Shown: positions 47,995 through 56,849 of the stretch, in pieces
Numbering within the stretch: the stretch's first letter is position 1
Layout of the letters: every line of letters starts with the position of its first letter
NCBI RefSeq assembly: GCF_003751845.1
Contig: NZ_RJKQ01000004.1
Location: 236,929-300,928, forward strand
Origin: Enterobacter sp. BIGb0383
Lineage (GTDB): Bacteria > Pseudomonadota > Gammaproteobacteria > Enterobacterales > Enterobacteriaceae
DNA length: 64,000 nucleotides
Direction: 5' to 3'
The notes under the pieces: generated by a model
The model's input: the letters and a program-made list of their open reading frames with translations, nothing else
What the model was told of the DNA's origin: nothing
Databases searched by the model: none
Translations under genes and position numbers: made by a program

Positions 47995-50049
47995 ATGTCA
48001 AAAACAAGCAAAGCGATTGCCATTATTTCAGGGACGCTGTTGCTCTTGATTGTACTGGTGATTGTCGTTATCGCGACCTTTGACTGGAACCGTCTCAAAC
48101 CCACTATCAATCAGAAAGTCTCAACCGAACTTAACCGTCAGTTCGCCATTCGCGGCGATCTCGGCGTCGTCTGGGCGCGCCCGGAGGGCGAAACCGGCTG
48201 GCGCAGCTGGGTACCCTGGCCACGTATCCATGCGGAAGACGTGCTGCTGGGTAACCCGCCGGGGATCGACGAAATCACCATGGTGCATCTGCCGCGCGTG
48301 GAGGCGACCATTGCTCCGCTGTCGCTGCTGAGCAAGACCGTCTATCTGCCGTGGATCAAGCTGGTGAAGCCTGACGCCCGGCTGATCCGCCGTTCGGAAA
48401 AACTCAATAACTGGACCTTTAGTCTCGCAGGCGAACAGGGTAAAACGGCAGAAACCACGCCGTCGGCCTGGTCATTCCGGCTGGATAATATTCTCTTCGA
48501 TACCGGTCGGATCACCGTGGATGACCGCGTCACCCGCGCAGCGGTGGCGATTGATGTCAATCCGCTGGGCAAGCCGTTGCCGTTCAGCGAAGTCACCGGC
48601 AGCGGGGAGAAATCCGCGAAAGTGGGGGACTATGTTTTTGGTCTGAGTGCGAAGGGGCGCTATAACGGGCAGGCTCTGACCGGGACGGGAAAAATCGGCG
48701 GGATGCTGGCCCTGCGTAGCGAAGGCACGCCGTTCCCGCTGCAGGCGGATTTCCGCTCCGGCAATACCCGGGTGGCGCTGACGGGAACCCTGAATGACCC
48801 GCTGAATATGGGCGGGGCCGATCTGCAGCTGACCTTCTCCGGGGATTCGCTGGGCGAGCTGTACGATCTGACCGGTGTGCTGTTGCCGGATACGCCGCCC
48901 TTTAAAACCGACGGTCGGTTGGTTGCCACCTTTAACGAGAAACAGGGCTCCCGTTTTGCCTACCGCAACTTTAACGGGCGTATCGGCGACAGCGATATTC
49001 ATGGCTCGCTGACCTACACCACCGGTAAACCGCGACCGAAGCTTGAGGGCGACCTGGAGTCCCGACAGCTGCGGCTGGCCGATCTGGGCCCGCTGATCGG
49101 CGTCGATTCCGGCAAGGACGCGGAGAAGACGAAGCAGGCCGAGGCGCGCAAAGGTGAGAAAACGGCGCAGCCTGCTGACAAAGTCCTGCCCTATGACCGC
49201 TTCGAAACCGACAAGTGGAACGTGATGGATGCCGATGTGCGCTTTAAGGGCCGCCATATCGAGCACGGGAGCACGCTGCCCATCAGCGATCTCTCCACCC
49301 ATCTGACGCTAAAAAACGGCGATCTGCGGCTGAACCCGCTTAAGTTCGGCCTGGCGGGCGGCAGTATCTCCTCCACCATCCATCTTGAGGGGGACAAAAA
49401 GCCGATGCAGGGCAGCGCGGATATCCAGGCGCGTCGCCTCAAGCTGAAAGAGCTGATGCCCAACGTCGAGCTGATGCAGAAAACCCTCGGGGAGATGAAC
49501 GGCGATGCCAGGATCCGCGGCACCGGTAACTCGGTCGCCGCACTGCTCGGCAGCGGCAACGGTAACCTGAAGCTACTGATGAACGACGGCCTGATTAGCC
49601 GCAACCTGATGGAGATCCTCGGGCTGAACGTAGGGAACTATCTGGTCGGCGAGCTGTTTGGCGACGATGAGGTCCAGGTGAACTGTGCGGCGGCCAATCT
49701 GGATATCGTGAACGGCGTTGCGCGTCCGCAGATTTTCGCCTTCGATACGGAAAATGCGGTGATTAACGTGACCGGCAACGCGAGCTTTGCCTCGGAGCGG
49801 CTGGATTTAACCATCGATCCGGAAAGCAAAGGCATCCGCATTATTACCCTGCGTTCGCCGCTGTACGTACGTGGAACCTTTAAAAACCCCGATGCGGGCG
49901 TGAAGGCAGGGCCGCTGCTTGCTCGTGGGGCGGTGGCTGCTGCGCTGGCCACGCTGGTGACGCCTGCGGCTGCGCTGCTGGCGCTGGTATCGCCTTCAGA
50001 AGGGGAAGCTAATCAGTGTCGGACGATTTTGTCCCAGATGAAACGGTGA
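47995..50049 (+). CDS. yhjG: AsmA-family inner-membrane protein YhjG
   Basis: AsmA-like protein of 684 residues with an N-terminal membrane helix (AIAIISGTLLLLIVLVIVVI) and a long periplasmic region ending in a conserved C-terminal AsmA part (GNGNLKLLMNDGLISRNLMEILGLN). AsmA relatives such as YhdP and TamB help move phospholipid between membranes; a role of that kind for YhjG is inferred. ATG 47995 has AAGGA eight bases upstream and gives the E. coli start MSKTSK; the frame extends upstream to 47968. Confidence 0.95.
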   Translation: MSKTSKAIAIISGTLLLLIVLVIVVIATFDWNRLKPTINQKVSTELNRQFAIRGDLGVVWARPEGETGWRSWVPWPRIHAEDVLLGNPPGIDEITMVHLPRVEATIAPLSLLSKTVYLPWIKLVKPDARLIRRSEKLNNWTFSLAGEQGKTAETTPSAWSFRLDNILFDTGRITVDDRVTRAAVAIDVNPLGKPLPFSEVTGSGEKSAKVGDYVFGLSAKGRYNGQALTGTGKIGGMLALRSEGTPFPLQADFRSGNTRVALTGTLNDPLNMGGADLQLTFSGDSLGELYDLTGVLLPDTPPFKTDGRLVATFNEKQGSRFAYRNFNGRIGDSDIHGSLTYTTGKPRPKLEGDLESRQLRLADLGPLIGVDSGKDAEKTKQAEARKGEKTAQPADKVLPYDRFETDKWNVMDADVRFKGRHIEHGSTLPISDLSTHLTLKNGDLRLNPLKFGLAGGSISSTIHLEGDKKPMQGSADIQARRLKLKELMPNVELMQKTLGEMNGDARIRGTGNSVAALLGSGNGNLKLLMNDGLISRNLMEILGLNVGNYLVGELFGDDEVQVNCAAANLDIVNGVARPQIFAFDTENAVINVTGNASFASERLDLTIDPESKGIRIITLRSPLYVRGTFKNPDAGVKAGPLLARGAVAAALATLVTPAAALLALVSPSEGEANQCRTILSQMKR

Positions 50050-50056
50050 GCAGTGA

Positions 50057-50080
50057 GCCCTCTCCCGGATGGGAGAGGGC
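50057..50080. terminator. Hairpin between yhjG and yhjE
   Basis: Perfect 10-bp stem GCCCTCTCCC/GGGAGAGGGC with a GGAT loop in the short spacer between convergent genes. It resembles the repeat after dppA and probably acts as a shared 3' stabiliser or terminator; there is no T run. Confidence 0.6.
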
Positions 50081-50087
50081 AAAGGCG

Positions 50088-51410
50088 TTACAGAGACTGG
50101 TGCTTCGTTTCGTGGGTCAGCAGCAGTGCTATCAGCGTCAGTGCCGCCATGGCCGCCAGGTAGAAGCCAACGTACATCAGGCCATAGTTAGCCTGCAGCC
50201 AGGCCGCGATATACGGTGCCACGGACGCGCCGAGAATCGACGAGACGTTGTAGGAGAAGGATGCGCCGGTATAGCGCACTTCCGTCGGGAACAGCTCCGG
50301 CAGCAGCGCACCCATCGGGCCGAAGGTCAGCCCCATCAGGCTCAGGCCAATCAGCAGGTAGGCCATGATCAGCGTCGGATTACCGGAACCCAGCAGCGGC
50401 GGGAAGACGAACAGCGCGAATAGAATAATCAGCGAAGTGATCACAATCATGCTCTTGCGGCGGCCAAAACGGTCAGCCAGCAGGCCCGCAATCGGCACCA
50501 TCACGCCAAAGCCAATGACCGCCATCATCAGCATCCACAGCACTTCATTACGCGGCAGACCCAGGCCGACCGGCTGCGCGGCGGTACTGAAGGTCATGGA
50601 GTAAACCGTCATGATGTAGAACAGGGTGTAGGTCGCCAGCATGATAAAGGTACCCAGAATCGTGACGCGAACGTGCTTCGTCAGCAGGGTGCCCATCGGG
50701 ATTTTTACCTGTTTCTTCGCGGCAGCCACTTTGGCAAATACCGGGGTTTCATGCAGGGAAACGCGCACGTACAGGCCGATCAGAACCAGCACCGCGGAGA
50801 AGATAAACGGCACGCGCCAGCCCCAGCTCATAAACTGCTCGTCGGTCAGCAGCCAGGAGAGCAGCAGGAAGGTGCCGTTAGCGAAGAAGAAGCCAATCGG
50901 TGCGCCCAGCTGCGGGAAGGAGCCGTACAGCGCACGTTTATTCGCCGGTGCGTTCTCGGTGGCGAGCAGCGCCGCGCCACCCCATTCACCGCCCAGGCCC
51001 AGACCCTGACCAAAGCGTGCCAGCGCCAGCAGCAGCGGCGCGAAAATACCGATGGTTTCATAGCCCGGCAGCAGGCCGATAGCGACCGTCGAGATCCCCA
51101 TCGTCAGCAGCGACGCCACCAGCGTGACTTTACGGCCAACGCGGTCGCCAAAGTGACCAAATACGGCAGAGCCAATCGGGCGTGCGATAAAGGCAATGGC
51201 GAAGGTCGCCAGCGACTGTAGCGTCGCTGCCGTCGGGTCGCCCTGCGGGAAGAAGATATGCGGGAAGACAATCACCGCAGCGGTAGCGTAAATATAGAAA
51301 TCGAAGAACTCAATGGCGGTCCCAATGAGTGAGGCAACGACGACCTTATTGCGCGAGTTAACCGGCGCGGCGTCCTGTTCGTTGTCGAGTGTTGTGGCGG
51401 TAGCTTGCAT
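50088..51410 (-). CDS. yhjE: MFS transporter YhjE (metabolite:H+ symporter family)
   Basis: Twelve-helix major facilitator of 440 residues, the same length as E. coli YhjE. It has the MHS-family loop motif GHFGDRVGRKVTLVASLL between helices 2 and 3 and a second one, LADRFGRRKSM, in the middle. The substrate is unknown; related members carry organic acids, proline betaine or shikimate. It is transcribed on its own after a 252-base spacer that contains a long inverted repeat. Confidence 0.95.
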   Translation of the reverse strand: MQATATTLDNEQDAAPVNSRNKVVVASLIGTAIEFFDFYIYATAAVIVFPHIFFPQGDPTAATLQSLATFAIAFIARPIGSAVFGHFGDRVGRKVTLVASLLTMGISTVAIGLLPGYETIGIFAPLLLALARFGQGLGLGGEWGGAALLATENAPANKRALYGSFPQLGAPIGFFFANGTFLLLSWLLTDEQFMSWGWRVPFIFSAVLVLIGLYVRVSLHETPVFAKVAAAKKQVKIPMGTLLTKHVRVTILGTFIMLATYTLFYIMTVYSMTFSTAAQPVGLGLPRNEVLWMLMMAVIGFGVMVPIAGLLADRFGRRKSMIVITSLIILFALFVFPPLLGSGNPTLIMAYLLIGLSLMGLTFGPMGALLPELFPTEVRYTGASFSYNVSSILGASVAPYIAAWLQANYGLMYVGFYLAAMAALTLIALLLTHETKHQSL

Positions 51411-51574
51411 AGTCTTTTCTTATTTTATAGCGAACGAACGACCATATTACGCATAGCAAAAGCGACATTTCAATCTGTAACCGGGCGGCGGATTGGGCGA
51501 AAAACAGGCAAAAAGGGGATAATGTTCAGGCAGGCGAATTCGCTTCTATGAAATGCTTCACAGAATTTGAAACT

Positions 51575-51631
51575 CAGCAGATAAAACCAGGTTTTGGTTA
51601 AATAAAAGTTACAACCTGGATTTATCTGCTG
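51575..51631. repeat. Long inverted repeat between yhjD and yhjE
   Basis: Arms of 19 bases, 51575-51593 and 51613-51631, are complementary at 18 positions (outer core CAGCAGATAAA/TTTATCTGCTG) around a 19-base AT-rich loop. It begins 32 bases after the yhjD stop on the minus strand. No T run follows in either direction, so it is not a classical terminator. It could stabilise yhjD mRNA, be part of a small RNA or be the remnant of a mobile palindromic element. Confidence 0.7.
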
Positions 51632-51662
51632 AAATGCCTCGCTGGGCTGAAATTTTGCTTTT

Positions 51663-52634
51663 TTATTCAACCTGGTTATCGATTCGACGGCCCGCCCGTC
51701 CCGGCATCTGCGGGTCATCTTTGTATTCGGCGGTGGCGATCCAGGCCGCGCAGAACAGGGTCAGGCGGGCGAAGAAGTAGAAGAAGGCCATCAGGCCAAG
51801 CACCGAACCAAAGGCGGCCCCGGACGGTGATTTCACCAGCGCGGGCAGAGTCCAGGTCATGATGATTTTAATCACCTCAAAGCCAATGGCGGCGATAAAA
51901 GTGCCGCGGATCAGCGCCTTTCTGCGCGGGCGATGGCGCGGCAGACGCCAGAAAATCCAGAAGAAGAGCAGATAGTTGGCGAAGATGGAAATGGCGAGAC
52001 CGATAACGCGCCAGGCCGGTTTCAGCCACTCGATATTGTCGAGATAGAGCAGGGAGATAATCAGCTGCTGTGCGGCACCGGAAATCGAGGTGATCGACAG
52101 CGTAACGATAAGCGCGAACAATAATCCAATCAGCGAGATAAAGTCGCGGAAGTATTTCACCCAGATTTTCTCTTCATCCTGAGCGGTGCGCTCCCAGACA
52201 TCGCGGGACTGGGCACGGATCGCCTCGCGCAGGTTACCCATCCAGTTAATGCCGGAATAGAGGGCTATCAGCAGCCCGACCAGCCCGACGGTGGTGCGCT
52301 GCTGGACGGCCGTGCTAATCGTACTTTTTAGGGTCATCGCCAGCGTCGGATCGCTGACGTTAGCCAGGATTTTATCGAAGATATCCTGCAGCAGGGTCGG
52401 GTGCGAGGCGAGGACAAAACCGGCGGCCGCAAACGAAACCATCAGAATCGGGATCATCGACAGGAAAGAGAAGTAGGTGATAGCCGCCCCGAACTGATTA
52501 CCGAGCCGGTCATTAAAGCGCTCGGCTGCCCGCAGCAGGTGCGCAATCACCGGGTTTCGCTGGATTTTTTGCGCGGTATCGGTGACGGTTTCCAGGGCTT
52601 TACTGGCCTTGCCTTTCTCGTTTTCTTGCTTCAT
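51663..52634 (-). CDS. yhjD: Inner-membrane protein YhjD (YihY/BrkB family)
   Basis: Membrane protein of 323 residues. The core NQFGAAITYFSFLSMIPILMVSF and later helices fit the YihY/BrkB family. In E. coli, altered YhjD suppresses loss of lipopolysaccharide export, so a link to lipid A or envelope transport has been suggested, but the function is unsettled. The N-terminus (MKQENEKGKASKALETV) is soluble and charged. ATG 52634 is chosen by family length; the upstream 14 residues lack support. Confidence 0.92.
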   Translation of the reverse strand: MKQENEKGKASKALETVTDTAQKIQRNPVIAHLLRAAERFNDRLGNQFGAAITYFSFLSMIPILMVSFAAAGFVLASHPTLLQDIFDKILANVSDPTLAMTLKSTISTAVQQRTTVGLVGLLIALYSGINWMGNLREAIRAQSRDVWERTAQDEEKIWVKYFRDFISLIGLLFALIVTLSITSISGAAQQLIISLLYLDNIEWLKPAWRVIGLAISIFANYLLFFWIFWRLPRHRPRRKALIRGTFIAAIGFEVIKIIMTWTLPALVKSPSGAAFGSVLGLMAFFYFFARLTLFCAAWIATAEYKDDPQMPGRAGRRIDNQVE

Positions 52635-52690
52635 GCGTGATTGCTTCCTTACTGATTTTGACCTGATATAACGCAAATTATAGACCCAGG

Positions 52691-53590
52691 TTAATCAACA
52701 TAGTCTTTTACTACCCCGCTCAGCCACTCCATAAACAGATGGACGCGGCGGGAAAGGTTGCGGCGATGGGGATAGAGCAGCGAGACGGGCATGGACTCTG
52801 CGCGGTACTGCGGCAGGACTTCGACCAGCTTCCCGCTGCGCAATGCCTCCCGGACGCCGGTGCGCGGAGCCTGAATAATCCCCAGCCCGGCCAGACAGGC
52901 CGCGTGATAGGTTTCAGTGCTGTTCACCGTCAGCATGCCGCCGGTTTTAATCCAGCGGGTGGCGTTATCACTGAAGACTTCGAAACCCGACGGACGGCTG
53001 CCGAGATTCACCGCATAGTGGATCACCGCGTGATCCGCGAGATCGTCCAGCGTTTCCGGATAGCCAAACCGCGACAGATAGTCGGGGCTGGCGCAGTTGA
53101 TGATCGACAGCTTGCCGATCTGGCGGGCAATCAGCCCTGAATCCTTCAGCGTGCCGACGCGCACGACGCAGTCAAAACCTTCGCGGACCACGTCCACCAG
53201 CCTGTCGCTGCTGCTGAGCTCCAGTTCGATACCGGGATACTGCTGCAAAAACGTCGGCAGCCGGGGGATAAGTAGATTTCTCGCCATCGTCACCGGCATA
53301 TCGACCCGCAGTCGGCCGCTGATGCTGCTGGAGTCCTGCTGAAAGAGTCCATCCAGCTCATCCAGATTACTGAGCAGATCTTTGGCCCGCTCGAAATAGA
53401 CCATGCCGTCCTGGGTAAGCTGGACGCGTCGGGTTGTGCGGTGCAGCAGGCGGGTGCCGAGATGATTTTCCAGCGCCTGGATCTGGCGGGATACGCTACC
53501 TTTAGGCAGGCCGAGTGAGTCGGCGGCGCGGGAAAAACTCTCCACTTCCGCGACGCGGATAAACAGCTGCATTGCGTGAATTTTATCCAT
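52691..53590 (-). CDS. yhjC: LysR-type regulator, YhjC-like
   Basis: Transcription factor of 299 residues with an N-terminal winged helix-turn-helix (FIRVAEVESFSRAADSLG then PKGSVSRQIQALENHLG) and a C-terminal effector-binding domain. It aligns with E. coli YhjC and has the same place next to yhjD. The divergent neighbour is a short-chain dehydrogenase absent from that position in K-12, and LysR regulators commonly control the divergent gene, so control of the SDR gene is inferred. Confidence 0.9.
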   Translation of the reverse strand: MDKIHAMQLFIRVAEVESFSRAADSLGLPKGSVSRQIQALENHLGTRLLHRTTRRVQLTQDGMVYFERAKDLLSNLDELDGLFQQDSSSISGRLRVDMPVTMARNLLIPRLPTFLQQYPGIELELSSSDRLVDVVREGFDCVVRVGTLKDSGLIARQIGKLSIINCASPDYLSRFGYPETLDDLADHAVIHYAVNLGSRPSGFEVFSDNATRWIKTGGMLTVNSTETYHAACLAGLGIIQAPRTGVREALRSGKLVEVLPQYRAESMPVSLLYPHRRNLSRRVHLFMEWLSGVVKDYVD

Positions 53591-53709
53591 ACTTTTGCAC
53601 CGTTGTTGCTGTAGATGAAACAGTGAAGCTTATTTTAGCGCCTTTATTGATAGTAGTGCATCCAATAAGCTGGTTTTCGTTCTTCATATCATCCGAGACG
53701 AGGTTTCTT

Positions 53710-54468
53710 ATGACACAATCCATCGCATTAGTGACCGGCGGCAGCCGTGGCCTGGGGAAAAACGCAGCGCTGAAGCTGGCGCAGAAGGGAATCGGAATTA
53801 TTCTGACGTACCGAAATAACCAGCAGGATGCGCTCGATGTCGTCCGTGAAATTGAGAGTTATGGCGTGAAAGCGGCGACATTAGCGTTAAACGTCGGTGA
53901 TAGTTCCAGCTTTGAGGCATTTGCCAGCGATGTGCAAAAACAGCTCCAGCAGGTCTGGCAGCGTGAGAGCTTTGATTATTTAATCAACAACGCCGGAATC
54001 GGGATAAATGTGCCTTTTGCACAGACCTCGGAAGCCCAGTTTGATGAGCTGATGAACATCCATTTAAAAGGGCCGTTCTTCCTTACGCAGCGTCTGCTGC
54101 CGCTGCTGAAAGATGGCGGGCGCATTCTCAATGTGTCCAGCGGGCTGGCGCGTTTTGCGCTGCCGGGCTACGCGGCCTATGCGGCGATGAAGGGCGGAAT
54201 GGAAGTGCTGACTCGCTATCAGGCGAAAGAGCTGGGCGCGCGCGGTATTGCCGTGAACATCATTGCGCCAGGCGCGATTGAAACCGACTTTGGCGGCGGA
54301 CAGGTACGAGATAATGCGCAGATGAACCAGTTTGTGGCATCGCAAACCGCGCTGGGCCGCGTTGGCCTGCCGGACGATATCGGCAATGCGATTGCCGCAC
54401 TGCTGAGCGATGAGCTGGGCTGGATGACCGCGCAGCGGGTTGAAATCTCCGGCGGCATGTTTTTATAA
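53710..54468 (+). CDS. Short-chain dehydrogenase/reductase (SDR)
   Basis: NAD(P)-dependent oxidoreductase of 252 residues. The cofactor motif TGGSRGLG is at about residues 9-16, NNAG marks the central strand, and the catalytic Ser and YxxxK (Tyr in GYAAYAAMKGG) are present. The family signature PGAIETDFGGG follows. Substrate unknown; relatives are often annotated as 3-oxoacyl-ACP reductase-like. The frame opens at 53572, overlapping the LysR gene, but ATG 53710 gives the normal SDR start MTQSIALVTGG. It lies divergent from the LysR gene across 119 bases. Confidence 0.9.
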   Translation: MTQSIALVTGGSRGLGKNAALKLAQKGIGIILTYRNNQQDALDVVREIESYGVKAATLALNVGDSSSFEAFASDVQKQLQQVWQRESFDYLINNAGIGINVPFAQTSEAQFDELMNIHLKGPFFLTQRLLPLLKDGGRILNVSSGLARFALPGYAAYAAMKGGMEVLTRYQAKELGARGIAVNIIAPGAIETDFGGGQVRDNAQMNQFVASQTALGRVGLPDDIGNAIAALLSDELGWMTAQRVEISGGMFL

Positions 54469-54549
54469 CCGGAAGTTATATTTGAGAACAATATTAAAGC
54501 AGGCCAGGCGCCTGCTTTGCTTATTTAACTTAAGTCACTTTAATAAATA

Positions 54550-55077
54550 TTAAATATATTCATCTTTTAGCAGGCCAAAAATCCAGTCACTGTGCCATTT
54601 TCCGTCCAGGAAATAGTTCTGCCGCAGTTCACCCTCCTGAATAAATCCCGTTTTTTCCAGTAAACGTCGGGACGCGACATTCCCTGCCGTAACCGTGGCA
54701 GTCAGGCGGCGAATACCGCCCTCCCGAAAGGCGTAGTCGCACAGTGCGCGCAGGGATTCATAGCCGTAGCCCTGACCTTGTGCGGCCGGGGAAAAGAGAA
54801 AGCCGACCTCGGCACTGTCGGTGTCGCGGTGAATATAGCCCGTCACGCCCAGTGGCTCGCCGGTTTCACGGGCGCGAACCACCAGACAGAGCCAGTGTTC
54901 GCTGCCCGGCGACCATGCCGGTAGTCTTGAGTTGAATCCCTCGGCAATGGCACTTTCCGGCCTTTTATCAGAGACATAGCGCATCACGTCCGGGTGCTGC
55001 TGTAGCATCAGGTAAAAAGGCCAGTCTTCCTGTTGAAGCGGCGCGCAGCTCAGTCGTTCAGTTTTAAATAGGGGCAC
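54550..55077 (-). CDS. GNAT-family N-acetyltransferase (RimJ/RimL-like)
   Basis: Acetyltransferase of 175 residues, starting at GTG 55077. It begins LFKTERLSCAPL, typical of the RimJ/RimL subgroup, and has the acetyl-CoA-binding motif A (GFLFSPAAQGQGYGYESL) and the B motif (NVASRRLLEKTGF). The substrate, a ribosomal protein N-terminus or a small molecule such as an amine or antibiotic, cannot be told from the sequence. Confidence 0.88.
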   Translation of the reverse strand: MPLFKTERLSCAPLQQEDWPFYLMLQQHPDVMRYVSDKRPESAIAEGFNSRLPAWSPGSEHWLCLVVRARETGEPLGVTGYIHRDTDSAEVGFLFSPAAQGQGYGYESLRALCDYAFREGGIRRLTATVTAGNVASRRLLEKTGFIQEGELRQNYFLDGKWHSDWIFGLLKDEYI

Positions 55078-55226
55078 CGGGTTGCTCTCATTATATTTTG
55101 TGATGATTTAGGGGCGATCACTTTTATTCATCATAATCTGTTATATGTTTGGGCTGCACAAAATAAAAAATAGCGGGCCGTATCCGCAATCTGCCAGACA
55201 AAAATTGCCGTATTGTAAGGATCATG

Positions 55227-56825
55227 ATGACGAATACTCCTTCGCCGCAGGCGCGCGCGCAATTTGAGCGTTGCCTGGCGATTATCCGCCAGGCTTCGGT
55301 TGAGATCTTGCTTCTGCTAAAGATTTACGTGGCGGAAGGCAAAGATCCGCGCTGGTTTCTGGAGCAGCTCGATCAGGCCCGTATGAACCTGGGCGGCTGG
55401 GGTGCGGTGGCAAAACGCCTGAACCTCGATGACGCCTCTCTCAGCCAGTTTACCCTCCAGCTTCGTCATCTCCAGCAGTATGTCCCCCAGTACGACGGCG
55501 GCCAGGACGTCAGTGACAACCAGCGTATTGCCGCCCTGCGCTTTGTCGGTTCGCTGGAGAACTTACGCCAGCGTCAGCCACAGCTCACCTACAGCACCGA
55601 TTTTAACGAAGAAGACGAAGCTCAGCAGCAGCTGCTGGCCATGCAACAGCTGCGGGCGCTGGAAATGACGCTCAATGATATGGTGGAGCGGGCCTGGCCA
55701 GACAGGCAGAAACTGAACACCCACCTCAAGGTGCAGTTCGGCGTTGACCGGGTGCGCAACTGGCTGAAACGGGGCAACCGCGACGATATCCTGAGCGGGA
55801 TGCTGTTTAGCGAGAAGGCGCTGCTGATTTCCGATAAAAAAGAGTACTCCAGCCACTACTCGAATCTGTTTAGTGATGCCTCGGCGCTGACGCTGTTCGT
55901 CGATCCGCGCAAAACGCTGCAAACATTCCTCGATGATTGCCGACAGATCCGTAACAGGGTTCTGGCCGATGAGTCGCTAACCGGCACGCAGCTGATGCTC
56001 CTGGATAGCTATACGACTCAAATCACCGGCCCGATCCAGCGTGCCTTCGACCGGGGCCGGACGAAGGTAAATCCGGCCAGCTTTATGTCGGTGGACGCCG
56101 GTGAGCTGGAAAAATTCTGGGTCAACGCACGTAAAAAAGATAAAGAAGCGGGCGGCGATGTGGCGAACGTGCGCGATGCGATGGAACGTCCGGTACACAA
56201 GGTCAAACGCAGCCCGGAAGACCGGGATCAGTTTATCGCGAATATCCTGTGGGGCGCGGTGGGGGCGATGGCGCTGTTAATGGCGATTGGCGGGGTGTGG
56301 ATGGTGATGTCCGATCCCGCTACGCCGCGGTCAAATGCTTACGCAATGTCCGCAGACAGCGAAGAGAATATTAACCGCAGCGGCCAGCTGCCGCGCGATA
56401 AGCTGGCGAAAATGGGTATTCGCTGGGATGTCTACAATATGCGCTCGGCCATCGATCGTAACGACACCGACGTGGTGCTGCTGTTCCTGCAGGGAGGAAT
56501 GAACTGGAAACTCTCCTGGACGGAGCAGGCCCAGGCGGTCGGTTACGACGACGTGCTCTCTCTGCTGCTGCGCTACCGGATTCAGATGGACGAAGAGAAA
56601 CCGTGCCGACGCTTTATCAACACGGTGACCCATGAAATGGCCAATGGGCGTAACCTGACCTCAATGCGCAAAAATTACCTGCGCTCCTTCTGTACCCGTC
56701 CGGCGGTGGTTGAGCGCCAGCGCTATGAAACCGAGCAGGCGCGCCTGCGGGCGCAGGCGTCACCGGATGCCCAGAGCCAGAAGTGGCTGGATATTCAGGA
56801 AGCGGTCTACGACGTGATCCGCTGA
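55227..56825 (+). CDS. STY4199-family HEPN-domain protein
   Basis: Protein of 532 residues that I recognise as the STY4199 family of Salmonella, Klebsiella and Enterobacter, annotated elsewhere as HEPN-domain-containing. The N-terminal 340 residues are helical and charged, and one membrane helix follows (LWGAVGAMALLMAIGGVWMVM). A C-terminal ankyrin-like part (IDRNDTDVVLLFLQGGMNWKLSW) ends the chain. Function unknown; HEPN domains are often RNases, but no RxxxxH motif is obvious here. ATG 55227 has AAGGA at a better distance than ATG 55224. It converges with treF. Confidence 0.75.
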   Translation: MTNTPSPQARAQFERCLAIIRQASVEILLLLKIYVAEGKDPRWFLEQLDQARMNLGGWGAVAKRLNLDDASLSQFTLQLRHLQQYVPQYDGGQDVSDNQRIAALRFVGSLENLRQRQPQLTYSTDFNEEDEAQQQLLAMQQLRALEMTLNDMVERAWPDRQKLNTHLKVQFGVDRVRNWLKRGNRDDILSGMLFSEKALLISDKKEYSSHYSNLFSDASALTLFVDPRKTLQTFLDDCRQIRNRVLADESLTGTQLMLLDSYTTQITGPIQRAFDRGRTKVNPASFMSVDAGELEKFWVNARKKDKEAGGDVANVRDAMERPVHKVKRSPEDRDQFIANILWGAVGAMALLMAIGGVWMVMSDPATPRSNAYAMSADSEENINRSGQLPRDKLAKMGIRWDVYNMRSAIDRNDTDVVLLFLQGGMNWKLSWTEQAQAVGYDDVLSLLLRYRIQMDEEKPCRRFINTVTHEMANGRNLTSMRKNYLRSFCTRPAVVERQRYETEQARLRAQASPDAQSQKWLDIQEAVYDVIR

Positions 56826-56831
56826 TCTGCC

Positions 56832-56849
56832 GGGGAGCTAAGGCTCCCC
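56832..56849. terminator. Hairpin at the STY4199-treF junction
   Basis: Perfect 7-bp stem GGGGAGC/GCTCCCC with a four-base loop between the two convergent genes, overlapping the treF stop region. No T run; a shared 3' structure. Confidence 0.5.
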
